DNA from: Chitinophaga costaii
GTDB lineage: Bacteria > Bacteroidota > Bacteroidia > Chitinophagales > Chitinophagaceae
Length of the DNA: 64,000 nucleotides
Assembly (NCBI RefSeq): GCF_900094705.1
Contig: NZ_FMAR01000003.1
Coordinates: forward strand, 310,001-374,000
Direction: 5' to 3'
Shown: in pieces, positions 18,325-26,842 of the stretch
Layout: the number at the start of each line of letters is the position of its first letter
How positions within the stretch are numbered: the stretch's first letter is position 1
Notes under the pieces: generated by a model
The model's input: the letters and a program-made list of their open reading frames with translations, nothing else
The model's database searches: none
What the model was told of the DNA's origin: nothing
Position numbers and translations under genes: made by a program

Positions 18325-19653
18325 TTACTGCCACCATAACACCGGCGGATTGGTACCCGCTGCCTTGAACGGCTTGCCATCTGCAGGCGGGGTAAGTTGG
18401 GCCGGAAAGCTAGACAAGGTGAAAGCCGTTACCTGCGCAGTAAGGTCTGTTAGGCCGGAAAATAAGCTGGTATTGGGTTGTGGCGTAGAAATGTTACTGA
18501 AGCAATTCACAATCAGGTTGGCCTCTGCCGCCGTAAAGGAGGCATTGTTCTGCAGCCGGATAGCCCCAAAATTATTGGCACTGCTTACTGTTACGTTAGC
18601 ATAACTGTTAGCAATGGTGGTCTGGTGATTGATATCTACCAGCACATTGCCGGATATGCCGCCGCCTACCTGGGTAAGGGTGGTAAAATTGGCATAACAG
18701 GCGTCTATCCTGCCATTACTGCCCCGGTTAATGCCGGCAATACCACCTGTCATTTCCCCGTTAAGGGTACCATTAAATGCGCAGGCCAGGATGCTGCCAT
18801 AATTGGCCCCGGCAATGCCCCCTGTATAAGAAATGGTAGGACCGGATACGTCAATGATACCATTCACCGTGCAGCCCACAATGGTGCCATAACTGGTGGC
18901 AGCAATGCCGCCCGAATAACCGTCGGATACAGATTTGGAGCCATCGGCAGAAAAGGTTAGCCGCACGTTTTTAATGATAGCGAAGGTATCCACATACTGG
19001 AAAAAGCCCAGTTCATTGCCGCCAAATTGTGTATTAGGATCGGAATAAAACGAAACATTGTTGAGTGCTTTGCCATTGCCATCGTAAGTGCCTTTAAACG
19101 TAGACCATATTGCTGCGCCATAGCGATGCAGGTTTTGTAAGGCGGTAAGCGAAGGGAAGGCAATGTCTTCCAGTTGCTTGTAATTACCGCTAAGGTCATA
19201 CTCAATACCATGTATGTCGGCGTAAGTGCGTATACCGTATTGCTCTTTCAGGGTGGAAGTACTACCATGCGTACTGTCGGAAAAAGAGAGGGCGAGGGTG
19301 AGCGTGCCGTCGTTGTATACCTGCAGGTAATGGGTGAAGTCCAGGGTGTCAGTGCCGTTGTTGTCCAGCAGTCCTTTGCCTTGTACGGCTTGCTGGCCGG
19401 GCTTCAGGCCACCGGTGCTGGTGATGAGGTAGGTGAAACTCAGGTGGGGCCGGCCATTGGTTACGGGAATGACCACCAGGCTGTCCTGCAAGGCGCCAGC
19501 GCCATAACGCGTGAGTGGAAATTTAAATTGTGCGGTATATACTGTAGCACTATCGGGTATTGGCGGGGGCGTTTTTACCCTGTCTTTTTTAGAGCAGGCC
19601 CAGAAAGTAAGGGGCAGCAGCAACAGACTGGCATAGCGCAGATAGGTTTTCAT
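18325..19653 (-). CDS. Lipoprotein with GLUG-like beta-solenoid repeats, function unknown
   Basis: A 442-residue predicted surface or periplasmic lipoprotein. ATG 19653 gives a compact lipoprotein signal ('LLLLPLTFWACSKKD', lipobox Cys about residue 20). It also fits a -7 box whose start site would lie downstream of the alternative upstream ATG (19686). The first third resembles Bacteroidota DUF lipoproteins with beta-sandwich character. From about residue 160 there is a 'FKGTYDGNGKALNNVSF' segment followed by repeats of the form GGI(A/S)..NYG.I..C..NG ('SGGIAATSYGTIVGC', 'TGGIAGANYGSILACAF', 'TGGIAGINRGSNGRIDAC'). These are GLUG-like right-handed solenoid repeats seen in adhesin-like proteins. 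The binding target is not predictable. Confidence 0.75.
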   Translation of the reverse strand: MKTYLRYASLLLLPLTFWACSKKDRVKTPPPIPDSATVYTAQFKFPLTRYGAGALQDSLVVIPVTNGRPHLSFTYLITSTGGLKPGQQAVQGKGLLDNNGTDTLDFTHYLQVYNDGTLTLALSFSDSTHGSTSTLKEQYGIRTYADIHGIEYDLSGNYKQLEDIAFPSLTALQNLHRYGAAIWSTFKGTYDGNGKALNNVSFYSDPNTQFGGNELGFFQYVDTFAIIKNVRLTFSADGSKSVSDGYSGGIAATSYGTIVGCTVNGIIDVSGPTISYTGGIAGANYGSILACAFNGTLNGEMTGGIAGINRGSNGRIDACYANFTTLTQVGGGISGNVLVDINHQTTIANSYANVTVSSANNFGAIRLQNNASFTAAEANLIVNCFSNISTPQPNTSLFSGLTDLTAQVTAFTLSSFPAQLTPPADGKPFKAAGTNPPVLWWQ

Positions 19654-19683
19654 ATGGTTACATGTATTGTAGGTGTGTACTTT

Positions 19684-19691
19684 CAAAAATA
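19684..19691 (-). promoter_or_regulatory. -7 box TATTTTTG for the GLUG-like lipoprotein gene
   Basis: A perfect TAnnTTTG match on the minus strand lies 30 bases upstream of ATG 19653. It helps reject the start at 19686, which would precede the transcript. Confidence 0.5.
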
Positions 19692-19754
19692 GGGAATATA
19701 TTTTACATAACTAACATATGTATGGCCCTTTATCAAACGCGCTTCAAGTAGTAA

Positions 19755-19784
19755 AAGCCCCGGCGCAGGTGATGGCCGGGGCTT
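19755..19784 (-). terminator. Terminator after the PorE-like gene
   Basis: On the minus strand a 10-base perfect stem (AAGCCCCGGC with GCCGGGGCTT) is followed by TTTTAC, 20 bases after the stop of the OmpA-family gene. Confidence 0.75.
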
Positions 19785-19804
19785 GCAGTAAAAGGTGTTT
19801 TTAT

Positions 19805-21697
19805 TTATTGAACGCCGGTGATCCTTACCTCGGTACGCCGGTTTTTAGCGCGGCCTTCTTCACTGCCATTGTCTGCAATGGGTTTGGTTTTTCCATAACC
19901 TTTAGCTTGCAGGCGGGTGGCGGCAATGCCTTTTTGCTGCAGGTAATTTACCACGGCTTTAGCACGGTTCTCCGACAATAACTGGTTGTCTTTGTCGGAG
20001 CCTACATTGTCTGTATGGCCACTGATCTCTATATGTAATCCCGGATTGTCTTGCAGCAGTTGTACCAGGCGGTCCAGTTCAGGCAGGGAACCGGGTTCCA
20101 GGGCGTAGGCTTTGTTGTCGAAGAAAATGTTGTGCAGGATGGTCACTGCGTCGGTGGCGATGGGTTGCAACGGAATGTTTTGCGTAGTGGGCGTATCGCC
20201 AATTGTGGTCTTCAGCGAGAAATTGCCGGAGTAAAAAAGATAACCGGGTTTGTTCACGTTAAATGCATAGTCTTTTCCCACCGGCAGCGGCACCAGGTAA
20301 TGGCCGTCTGCATCGCTTTTTACACTGGCTATTACCAGGCCGGTTTGCAGGTCTATGAGGTCCAGGGTGGCCTGTAAATGGGCATTGCTCTTCACATCAT
20401 ACACAAATCCTGTAACATAGAGCGTTTGCAAGGGACGTGCTGCGGGGTATAACTCAAAGCTGTAGATATCCAATGCGCCGCGGCTATCGGAGCGGTCGGA
20501 GGCGAAGAAAGCGGTTTTGCCATCAGCGGCCACAAACAGGCTGGCGTCTTCATCGATGGTGTTAATGGGGAAGCCTAGATTCACTGCCGGTCCCCACTGC
20601 CCGTTGGGCTGGCGGCGGCTGTAAAAAATATCCATGCCACCATAGCCGGGATGACCGTTGGATGCAAAGAAGAGGGTTTGATTATCTGCATGGATAAAAG
20701 GGGTGGTTTCATTGCCGGGCGTATTGATGTTGGAATCCAGTCGCACCGGCACATCCCAGCTACCATCCGGCTTGCGTTGCGACATGAAAATATCGTATCC
20801 CGCATCTGTGGTGGCGCGGGTAAAATACAGGGTTTGGTTATCCGGTGCCAGGCAGGGCTGAGAGTCCCACCCACGGGTATTGATAGGGGCACCCATATTT
20901 TGGGGTGGCAGCCAGCCGCCATCTTTATTACGCAGGCTTACATACAGGTCGCAACTGCCCCTGCCATTGGGGAAATCGCAGCCAGTGTACACCAGCATGC
21001 TGCCATCCTGAGAAATATTTTGTGCGCCTTCATTAAATTCTGTATTCACCGGCTCGCCCATATCTTTTGCGGCCCCCCAGCTTTGGGCGGCACTGTCCCA
21101 TTGCGAAATATAAAAGTCTTCATTGCGGCCCCCTACCCGCCGGGTAAATACCAGGGTTTTCCCGTCTATGGTTGCTGAAGGAAAATATTCAGGGTCTTTG
21201 GTATTAATGCCCGGGCCCAGGTTGTGCGGCTGGAAAGGCACGTTGGTAGCAGCTTGTACGGCAAATTCGAAGTTGGCCTTGAGCGATTTTACCAAGGGGC
21301 TTTGCCGCTGGGGCGTGCTGTATTGGTTTACTATCGCCAACGCCTGTACGAAGTTTCCCATGCCCGCCAGTGCGCGTGCATAGGAGAGCATCACGGGGGC
21401 CAGGCCGGCTTCGTCTATGCTTTTTAATTTTTCAAAGGCTTTGATAGCATTTGGATAATCTTTAAGCTCGGAATAGGTAAGTCCCATCTGGCCATAGGCA
21501 TCGGCAAAATTCGGTTCTATCTTAATGGCTTCTTCCAACGATCGCAAGGCCTGCGCCGGCTGGTAATTGCGCATGGCGTTAAGGGCCTCGTCGAAGCTGG
21601 CTTTTGCTTTCTTTTTGGCCGTTTCGTAAGTCACTGCCTGCGCGCGCAGGAAGGTATGGCAGGCCAGCAGCAGGAAGAGCAATACAGGCTTTTTCAT
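19805..21697 (-). CDS. OmpA-family protein with TPR, beta-propeller and CRD domains (PorE-like)
   Basis: A 630-residue predicted exported protein. ATG 21697 gives a normal signal peptide (KKPVLLFLLLACHTFLRAQ); upstream codons in the frame add an implausible 55-residue leader. Domains in order are: TPR repeats (about residues 25-170, 'AYGQMGLTYSELKDYPNAIKAFEKL'); PD40-type propeller blades (about 175-435, 'SQDGSMLVYTGCD', 'APDNQTLYFTRAT', 'HADNQTLFFASNG', 'AADGKTAFFASDRSD'); a carboxypeptidase regulatory-like domain (about 440-515); and a C-terminal OmpA peptidoglycan-binding domain ('EISGHTDNVGSDKDN', 'LSENRAKAVVNYL', 'NRRTEVRI'). This order matches PorE of P. gingivalis, which links the T9SS to peptidoglycan. 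Many paralogues share it, so a direct T9SS role is likely but unproven. Confidence 0.82.
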   Translation of the reverse strand: MKKPVLLFLLLACHTFLRAQAVTYETAKKKAKASFDEALNAMRNYQPAQALRSLEEAIKIEPNFADAYGQMGLTYSELKDYPNAIKAFEKLKSIDEAGLAPVMLSYARALAGMGNFVQALAIVNQYSTPQRQSPLVKSLKANFEFAVQAATNVPFQPHNLGPGINTKDPEYFPSATIDGKTLVFTRRVGGRNEDFYISQWDSAAQSWGAAKDMGEPVNTEFNEGAQNISQDGSMLVYTGCDFPNGRGSCDLYVSLRNKDGGWLPPQNMGAPINTRGWDSQPCLAPDNQTLYFTRATTDAGYDIFMSQRKPDGSWDVPVRLDSNINTPGNETTPFIHADNQTLFFASNGHPGYGGMDIFYSRRQPNGQWGPAVNLGFPINTIDEDASLFVAADGKTAFFASDRSDSRGALDIYSFELYPAARPLQTLYVTGFVYDVKSNAHLQATLDLIDLQTGLVIASVKSDADGHYLVPLPVGKDYAFNVNKPGYLFYSGNFSLKTTIGDTPTTQNIPLQPIATDAVTILHNIFFDNKAYALEPGSLPELDRLVQLLQDNPGLHIEISGHTDNVGSDKDNQLLSENRAKAVVNYLQQKGIAATRLQAKGYGKTKPIADNGSEEGRAKNRRTEVRITGVQ

Positions 21698-21728
21698 GGC
21701 GGAAAATTGTGGTACAACAATACATAAT

Positions 21729-21767
21729 AAACGCGGCATTACGCAATAGCTGCGCGATCCCGCGTTT
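21729..21767 (-). terminator. Probable terminator after queE
   Basis: Outer arms AAACGCGG/CCGCGTTT (8 bases, perfect) enclose further GC pairing. On the minus strand it is followed by ATTATG rather than a pure U-run, so this is moderate evidence only. Confidence 0.45.
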
Positions 21768-21788
21768 AGTAAAAATGAAAAGAATCCC

Positions 21789-22406
21789 TTAGGGTACGTT
21801 GATGTACTTATGTGTTTGCAAAGAAAGCTGCCACTGTGGATGCGCTTTAATGTAATCCACAATGAGGGGGGTCATGGCGTCGGCCTTGCTCCATTCTGGT
21901 TGCAGGTACAGCTTACAGTGGTGACCAGCCAGGGCCGCATGTTCTTCCGCCCAGGCAAAGTCAGCCTTATTAAAGATCACCACTTTCAGTTCGTGCGCTG
22001 CCGCACTTACTGCGGGCAGGGGTGCCTTAAATTTTTTGGGAGACAGTGTGATCCAGTCCCAATCACCGCTCAGGGGCGAGGAGCCGCTGGTTTCCATATG
22101 GGTACGGAAACCGGCTGCATGTAAGGTAGTGCAAAGCACGTCCAGGTTATGCAGCAGTGGCTCTCCGCCAGTAATCACGGCCAGCCGGCCCGGGAAGGCC
22201 GCTGCTTTGGCTACCAGGTCGGTAATGGCCACTTGCGGGTGCTTGTTTTCGTCCCAGCTTTCCTTTACATCGCACCAGTGGCAACCCACATCACACCCGC
22301 CCAGGCGGATGAAATACGCGGCCTGACCCTGGTACATGCCTTCTCCCTGCAACGTGTAGAAGTCTTCCATCACTGGCAATGTATCGGTCAATTGAAGCGT
22401 AGTCAT
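21789..22406 (-). CDS. queE: 7-carboxy-7-deazaguanine synthase
   Basis: QueE is a radical SAM enzyme that contracts carboxytetrahydropterin to CDG, an early step to preQ0 and queuosine. The 205-residue protein has 'FYTLQGEGMYQGQAAYFIRLGGC' near the start and the QueE-type cluster motif CxxxCxxC ('CDVGCHWC', Cys about 39, 43 and 46). Further matches are 'VITGGEPLLH' and the C-terminal 'LYLQPEW'. The length fits the short QueE type common in Bacteroidota. It lies downstream of folD on the same strand with a 107-base gap. The window also encodes tgt (35527), the pathway's final tRNA exchange enzyme, but the two genes are not linked. Confidence 0.92.
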   Translation of the reverse strand: MTTLQLTDTLPVMEDFYTLQGEGMYQGQAAYFIRLGGCDVGCHWCDVKESWDENKHPQVAITDLVAKAAAFPGRLAVITGGEPLLHNLDVLCTTLHAAGFRTHMETSGSSPLSGDWDWITLSPKKFKAPLPAVSAAAHELKVVIFNKADFAWAEEHAALAGHHCKLYLQPEWSKADAMTPLIVDYIKAHPQWQLSLQTHKYINVP

Positions 22407-22513
22407 GGTGATTTATTTGCGGACAAGGGGTAGCCTGTAGCAGGCGCCTGTAGGCATTCCCTTCAGGAATAGCAGCTTTAGCCTGATACATTTTACCAGG
22501 TACCCTGTACAAT

Positions 22514-23401
22514 TTAATTCAATTTCACCTGCTGCCCCTGCGATGCGAAGTACGTGTTTTTTAGCAGGGCTGCGATGGTCATAGGGCCTACGCCGCCGGG
22601 CACGGGGGTGATGAAGCTGGCTTTTTCGGACACTTCCTTAAAGTTAACGTCGCCCACAAGCCGGGAGCCGCTTTTCTTAGTAGCATCGGCAATGCGGTTA
22701 ATACCCACATCAATAATCACCACGCCCTCTTTTACCATATCTGCGGTTACAAAATCAGGACGGCCAATAGCGGCCACGATTATATCGGCTTGCAGGCAGA
22801 TCTCTTTCAGGTTGGTGGTCTGCGAGTGGCAAATAGTCACGGTGCAGTTGCCCGGATAACTGTTGCGGCTCAGCAATATGCTCATGGGCGTACCCACGAT
22901 ATGACTGCGGCCAATCACCACGGCATGTTTGCCCTTAGTGGGAATCCGGTAGTGTTCCAGCAGTAGCATAATGCCATAAGGCGTAGCAGGGATAAAGGTG
23001 GGCAAACCACTTACCATCCGGCCTACATTCGCCGGGTGAAAACCGTCTACATCCTTGTTCGGATCTATCGTATTAATCACCAGCTCTTCGTTGATATGTT
23101 TGGGCAGGGGCAATTGCACCAGGATGCCATCTATATCAGCATTTTCATTCAGGGATCGGATGTGATCGAGCAGGTGTTGTTCTGATATCTGGGCATCGAA
23201 GCGCAGCAGGGTAGAGTTGTAGCCAATTTCCGCGCAGGATTTTACCTTGGAGGCTACATAAGTTTCGCTGGCTGGATTAGTACCCACCAGGATGGCGGCG
23301 AGATGGGGAACTTTTTTGCCGAGGGCTTTCAATTCCGTTACTTTTTCCGCTAGTTGCTTTTTGATCGTTTCTGAAACGAGCTTACCATCTATGATTTGCA
23401 T
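22514..23401 (-). CDS. folD: Bifunctional methylenetetrahydrofolate dehydrogenase / cyclohydrolase
   Basis: FolD interconverts 5,10-methylene-THF, methenyl-THF and 10-formyl-THF, supplying one-carbon units for purines. The 295-residue protein shows 'YVASKVKSCAEIGY' (catalytic Lys), 'DGILVQLPLPKHI', 'KDVDGFHPANVGR', 'PATPYGIMLLL', 'VIGRSHIVGTPM' and 'ITPVPGGVGPMTIAAL'. ATG 23401 is preferred to TTG 23407. A perfect -7 box ends three bases upstream of the ATG. It probably heads the folD-queE stretch on the minus strand. Confidence 0.97.
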   Translation of the reverse strand: MQIIDGKLVSETIKKQLAEKVTELKALGKKVPHLAAILVGTNPASETYVASKVKSCAEIGYNSTLLRFDAQISEQHLLDHIRSLNENADIDGILVQLPLPKHINEELVINTIDPNKDVDGFHPANVGRMVSGLPTFIPATPYGIMLLLEHYRIPTKGKHAVVIGRSHIVGTPMSILLSRNSYPGNCTVTICHSQTTNLKEICLQADIIVAAIGRPDFVTADMVKEGVVIIDVGINRIADATKKSGSRLVGDVNFKEVSEKASFITPVPGGVGPMTIAALLKNTYFASQGQQVKLN

Positions 23402-23404
23402 GCG

Positions 23405-23412
23405 CAAAGGTA
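23405..23412 (-). promoter_or_regulatory. -7 box TACCTTTG directly before folD
   Basis: A perfect TAnnTTTG on the minus strand is separated from ATG 23401 by only CGC. A start site 4-5 bases beyond the box would fall on the start codon. No -33 TTTG is visible at 18-21 bases. Confidence 0.5.
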
Positions 23413-23502
23413 TTAATTTTTGAGAGGATTTTCAGTTATGGCGGGCAGGGATTAAACTCATTGTTGGGATAGTGTGGATCAGCCGGGCATTGCCCGAAAA
23501 AA

Positions 23503-23526
23503 AACCACCTCCGGAAGGAGGCGGTT
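23503..23526 (-). terminator. Terminator after pckA
   Basis: On the minus strand a 10-base stem (AACCGCCTCC with GGAGGTGGTT, one G-U pair) with a 4-base loop is followed by eight Ts. It lies about 70 bases after the pckA stop. Confidence 0.85.
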
Positions 23527-23596
23527 ACAAATAGCGTGGAATAAATAAGTGGAATAAAATAACGGATGGAATTTATAAAGGGCAAAAAAACAATTT

Positions 23597-25198
23597 TTAT
23601 ACATGGGGCCCTGCGGCCAGTATGGCTGGTGGAGTATGTGCCGTGTATTGCTCAAAATTTTCGACGAACAGATGGGCCAGGGCCATCGCCTGCCGGTCGT
23701 AAGTGGTGGCATCCGGCCAGGTGTTGCGCGGGTCTAGCAGGTGTTCCGGTACACCGGGGCAGTATTCCGGCATGGCAAATCCAAATAAAGGATCTTCCTT
23801 ATAGGCCAGGTTGTCCAATTGACCTGCTAGTGCAGCGCTGATCAGTGCACGGGTGTGGGATAATTTCATGCGCGCTCCCACGCCGTAGGGGCCGCCCGTC
23901 CAGCCGGTGTTTACCAGCCACACATTTACCTGCTGTTGCTGCATACGCTCACCCAGCATAGTTGCGTACCTGGCGGGGTGCAGCGGCAGGAATGGCGCGC
24001 CGAAACAGGCGCTGAACGTGGCTTTGGGTGCGTTCACACCCGCCTCGGTACCCGCCACGCGGGCGGTGTATCCCGAAATAAATTGATACATGGCCTGCTC
24101 CGGGGTAAGTTTGGCAATGGGCGGCAGTACCCCGTATGCATCGCAGGTGAGGAAGAAAATATTTTTAGGCAACTGACCGATGGATGGTTCCAGGGTGTTG
24201 TCGATATAGTGCAAAGGATAAGATACCCGGGTGTTTTCTGTAATACTTTTGTCGGAAAAATTCACGGTACGGGTGCCGGGATAAAAGCCGATGTTTTCCA
24301 GCAAAGCTCCCTCGCGGATGGCTTGGAATATTTGTGGCTCTTTGTCGGCACTGAGGTCTATGGTTTTGGCGTAACAGCCGCCTTCAAAATTAAAGACACC
24401 TGAAGCTGTCCAGCCATGCTCATCGTCGCCAATGAGTTTACGCGCCGGATCGGTGCTCAGCGTAGTTTTGCCGGTGCCGCTCAGGCCAAAGAAAATGGCC
24501 GTATGTCCATCCTTTCCCTGGTTGGCAGCGCAGTGCATGCTCAGCACATTTTTATCCTGAGGTAAAATATAATTGAGGATGGTGAAAATGCCCTTTTTAA
24601 TTTCGCCGGTGTAGGATGAGCCGCCAATCAGGATCATTTTTTTGGTGAAGTTCACTATAGTGAAATTTGGCTGTCGGGTGCCATCTTCTGCCGGGTTGGC
24701 CAGGAAGCCGGGAACCTGCAGGATGGTCCATTCGATGCTGCCATATTCAAGTTCTTCCTCAGTAGGGCGTAGAAACATGTTATGAGCAAACAGGCTGGCC
24801 CAGGGTGTTTCGGTAATTACTCTGATGTTTATGCGATACTGCTGATCGGCACAGGCATAACTGTCGCGCACCCATACCTCTTTTTCTGAAAGGTAATGGG
24901 CTATTTTCTGCTGTAGCTGATCAAAAACAGCCGGTGTTACGGGGATGTTAAAATCATTCCAGTATACAGTGTTTGCCGTGATAGCGTCTTTGACAATATA
25001 TTTGTCCTTGGGCGAACGGCCGGTAAATGCGCCAGTATTAATGGCCAGTGCGCCAGAATCTGCCAGCATGCCTTGTTGGCGGGCCAGGGTCTGCGCTACC
25101 AGCTCTTCCGGGCTTAATTGATAATAGCATTGCGCTACGTTCTCAATGCCCAGGTCTTGTAGATCCATGGTTGGATGCTTTATACTTCCAATCTCCAT
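23597..25198 (-). CDS. pckA: Phosphoenolpyruvate carboxykinase (ATP)
   Basis: PckA converts oxaloacetate plus ATP to PEP, the entry to gluconeogenesis; in many Bacteroidota it also runs toward oxaloacetate. The 533-residue protein has the N-terminal substrate segment 'NTGAFTGRSPKDKYIV' (about 54-69), 'GGSSYTGEIKKGIFTILNY' (about 192-210), the P-loop 'GLSGTGKTTLS' (about 238-248), the metal loop 'LIGDDEHGW' and 'NTRVSYPLHYIDN'. These define the ATP-dependent family. The ATG at 25198 has a good upstream promoter on the minus strand. It is divergent from pepP. Confidence 0.97.
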   Translation of the reverse strand: MEIGSIKHPTMDLQDLGIENVAQCYYQLSPEELVAQTLARQQGMLADSGALAINTGAFTGRSPKDKYIVKDAITANTVYWNDFNIPVTPAVFDQLQQKIAHYLSEKEVWVRDSYACADQQYRINIRVITETPWASLFAHNMFLRPTEEELEYGSIEWTILQVPGFLANPAEDGTRQPNFTIVNFTKKMILIGGSSYTGEIKKGIFTILNYILPQDKNVLSMHCAANQGKDGHTAIFFGLSGTGKTTLSTDPARKLIGDDEHGWTASGVFNFEGGCYAKTIDLSADKEPQIFQAIREGALLENIGFYPGTRTVNFSDKSITENTRVSYPLHYIDNTLEPSIGQLPKNIFFLTCDAYGVLPPIAKLTPEQAMYQFISGYTARVAGTEAGVNAPKATFSACFGAPFLPLHPARYATMLGERMQQQQVNVWLVNTGWTGGPYGVGARMKLSHTRALISAALAGQLDNLAYKEDPLFGFAMPEYCPGVPEHLLDPRNTWPDATTYDRQAMALAHLFVENFEQYTAHTPPAILAAGPHV

Positions 25199-25224
25199 AA
25201 AGAAAGATTGTTTTGGTGTAAAGG

Positions 25225-25254
25225 CAAAACTAGTAATTTTTTGAATCTGTCAAA
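25225..25254 (-). promoter_or_regulatory. pckA promoter, TTTG-N18-TAGTTTTG
   Basis: On the minus strand a TTTG (25251-25254) lies 18 bases before a perfect -7 box TAGTTTTG (25225-25232). The predicted leader is about 20-25 bases to ATG 25198. Confidence 0.65.
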
Positions 25255-25342
25255 TTATTCCCCTGTTAAACTGTAAAATATATTTTTTGTGCCACTTTTT
25301 GGCTTCTGTATTAGATTTATTTCAATAAAGATCGGTTGTTTT

Positions 25343-25367
25343 GCTAAATTTATCTAATTAATTTAGC
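25343..25367. promoter_or_regulatory. Inverted repeat between divergent pckA and pepP promoters
   Basis: Perfect 8-base arms GCTAAATT/AATTTAGC are separated by 9 AT-rich bases, about 90 bases upstream of the pckA promoter and 13 bases before the pepP -33 box. This layout is typical of a regulator-binding site. The regulator is unknown. Confidence 0.4.
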
Positions 25368-25379
25368 AGGTCAGGATGC

Positions 25380-25411
25380 TTTGCCCGTTTCGCCGAATTG
25401 TACTAGGTTTG
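25380..25411 (+). promoter_or_regulatory. pepP promoter, TTTG-N20-TAGGTTTG
   Basis: This is the best full match in the window to the Bacteroidota -33/-7 consensus: TTTG at 25380-25383, a 20-base spacer, and TAGGTTTG at 25404-25411. The predicted leader is about 27 bases to ATG 25443. Confidence 0.75.
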
Positions 25412-25442
25412 GCCTCCGCCAATTTCATTTAAATTCAGGAAC

Positions 25443-26735
25443 ATGAAACATTTGCCACTAGACCCACAGCTATTTATTAAGAACCGTCAGCGCTTCGTGG
25501 CTAAGATGTTGCCGCAGGCAATTGCCATTTTTAATGCCAACGATGAGTTGCCAACCAATGGCGACGCCCTCTATGCGTTTAAACAAAATTCAGATCTTTA
25601 CTGGCTCACAGGCATTCAGCAGGAAGATACCATGCTGGTACTATTCCCAGATAATCCAGATCCGAAATACCGGGAAGTGCTGGTACTGATGCGTCCTAAT
25701 GAGTTGAAAGAAAAATGGGATGGCCGCCGTCTCCGCAAAGCAGAGGCTACCGCTATCTCCGGCATACAAACCATTGTATGGCTGGATAGCCTGGAAGGCC
25801 TTTTACAACCCTGGATTCATGAAGCGGTACATATTTACCTGAACAGTAATGAAAATAATCGCCGCCACAACCGCGTGGCTGTACGCGACGATCGCTATAC
25901 GCAGGAGCTAAAAGCGAAATACCCGTTGCACCAATTCCAGCGCGCTGCCGTTATCCTCAAAACCCTGCGCGCCGTGAAAACACCGGAAGAAATAGCCGTG
26001 ATGCAGGTGGCTATGGATATTACTGAAAAAGCTTTCCGCCGCGTGGCGCAATTTATCCGTCCTGGGGTATGGGAACATGAAATACAGGCGGAGATCCTGC
26101 ACGAGTTCCTGCGCAACCGCTCTGCCGGCGAGGCCTACGGCTCTATTATTGCCAGCGGCGACCGGGCCCGCACCCTGCATTATGTATCTAATAACGCACA
26201 GTGCCTCGATGGGGAGTTGATCCTCATGGACTTTGGTGCAGAATACGGCGGCTATAATGCAGACCTTACCCGCACCGTGCCTGTAAATGGTAAGTTTAGC
26301 AAACGTCAGCGCGAAGTGTACGACGCCTGCCTGCACTTGCATAATTTCTGCAAAGCCACCTTGCGCCCTGGCATTAAAGTGAGTGATTACCACGAGCTGG
26401 TAGGGGTGGAAGCCGGCAAGCAATTTGTAAAAATAGGCCTGCTGCAACAAAGTGATATAGACCACCAAGACCCAGAAAATCCAGCCTACCGCAAATACCT
26501 CTATCACGGCATTTCCCATCACCTGGGCGTAGACGTGCACGACCTGGCCCCATCTTTCCTGCAACCGCTGGAAGAAGGTGCCGTACTTACCGTAGAACCA
26601 GGCATATATATCGAAGAAGAACAAATGGGAATCCGGATTGAAAACAATATCTGGATAAAAGCCAGTGGGAATGTAGACCTGATGAAGAGCATACCGCTTA
26701 CTGCCGATGAAGTGGAAGCAGCGATGAAGCATTAA
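25443..26735 (+). CDS. pepP: Xaa-Pro aminopeptidase P (M24B)
   Basis: A dimetal peptidase that removes N-terminal residues preceding proline. It has 430 residues, with an N-terminal creatinase-like domain ('NQR..' region 'ALYAFKQNSDLYWLTGIQQED') and a C-terminal pita-bread domain. The five metal ligands are recognisable: Asp in 'LILMDFGAEYGGYNADLTRTVP' (two Asp), His in 'YHGISHHLGVDVHD', Glu in 'LTVEPGIYIEEE' and Glu in 'GIRIENNI'. No signal peptide is seen, so it is cytoplasmic. It is divergent from pckA, with a strong own promoter. Confidence 0.95.
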   Translation: MKHLPLDPQLFIKNRQRFVAKMLPQAIAIFNANDELPTNGDALYAFKQNSDLYWLTGIQQEDTMLVLFPDNPDPKYREVLVLMRPNELKEKWDGRRLRKAEATAISGIQTIVWLDSLEGLLQPWIHEAVHIYLNSNENNRRHNRVAVRDDRYTQELKAKYPLHQFQRAAVILKTLRAVKTPEEIAVMQVAMDITEKAFRRVAQFIRPGVWEHEIQAEILHEFLRNRSAGEAYGSIIASGDRARTLHYVSNNAQCLDGELILMDFGAEYGGYNADLTRTVPVNGKFSKRQREVYDACLHLHNFCKATLRPGIKVSDYHELVGVEAGKQFVKIGLLQQSDIDHQDPENPAYRKYLYHGISHHLGVDVHDLAPSFLQPLEEGAVLTVEPGIYIEEEQMGIRIENNIWIKASGNVDLMKSIPLTADEVEAAMKH

Positions 26736-26842
26736 ATTTTATTTCCTGGATGGGAGAGGATGATTTTTGCAGCGGTCTTTGGATCATATTACCAAAATTC
26801 CCATCTTACACTTATTTCGCCCGCAGGGGCGAATCATTTACT

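Noticed and set aside
22407..22513. preQ1 riboswitch upstream of queE
   Set aside because: The 107-base gap has only short repeats (GCCTGTAG twice) and no recognisable preQ1 aptamer; queE also seems to follow folD in one unit.
25908..26732. 274-residue minus-strand ORF opposite pepP
   Set aside because: pepP has all metal ligands in the sense frame; the antisense product looks random.
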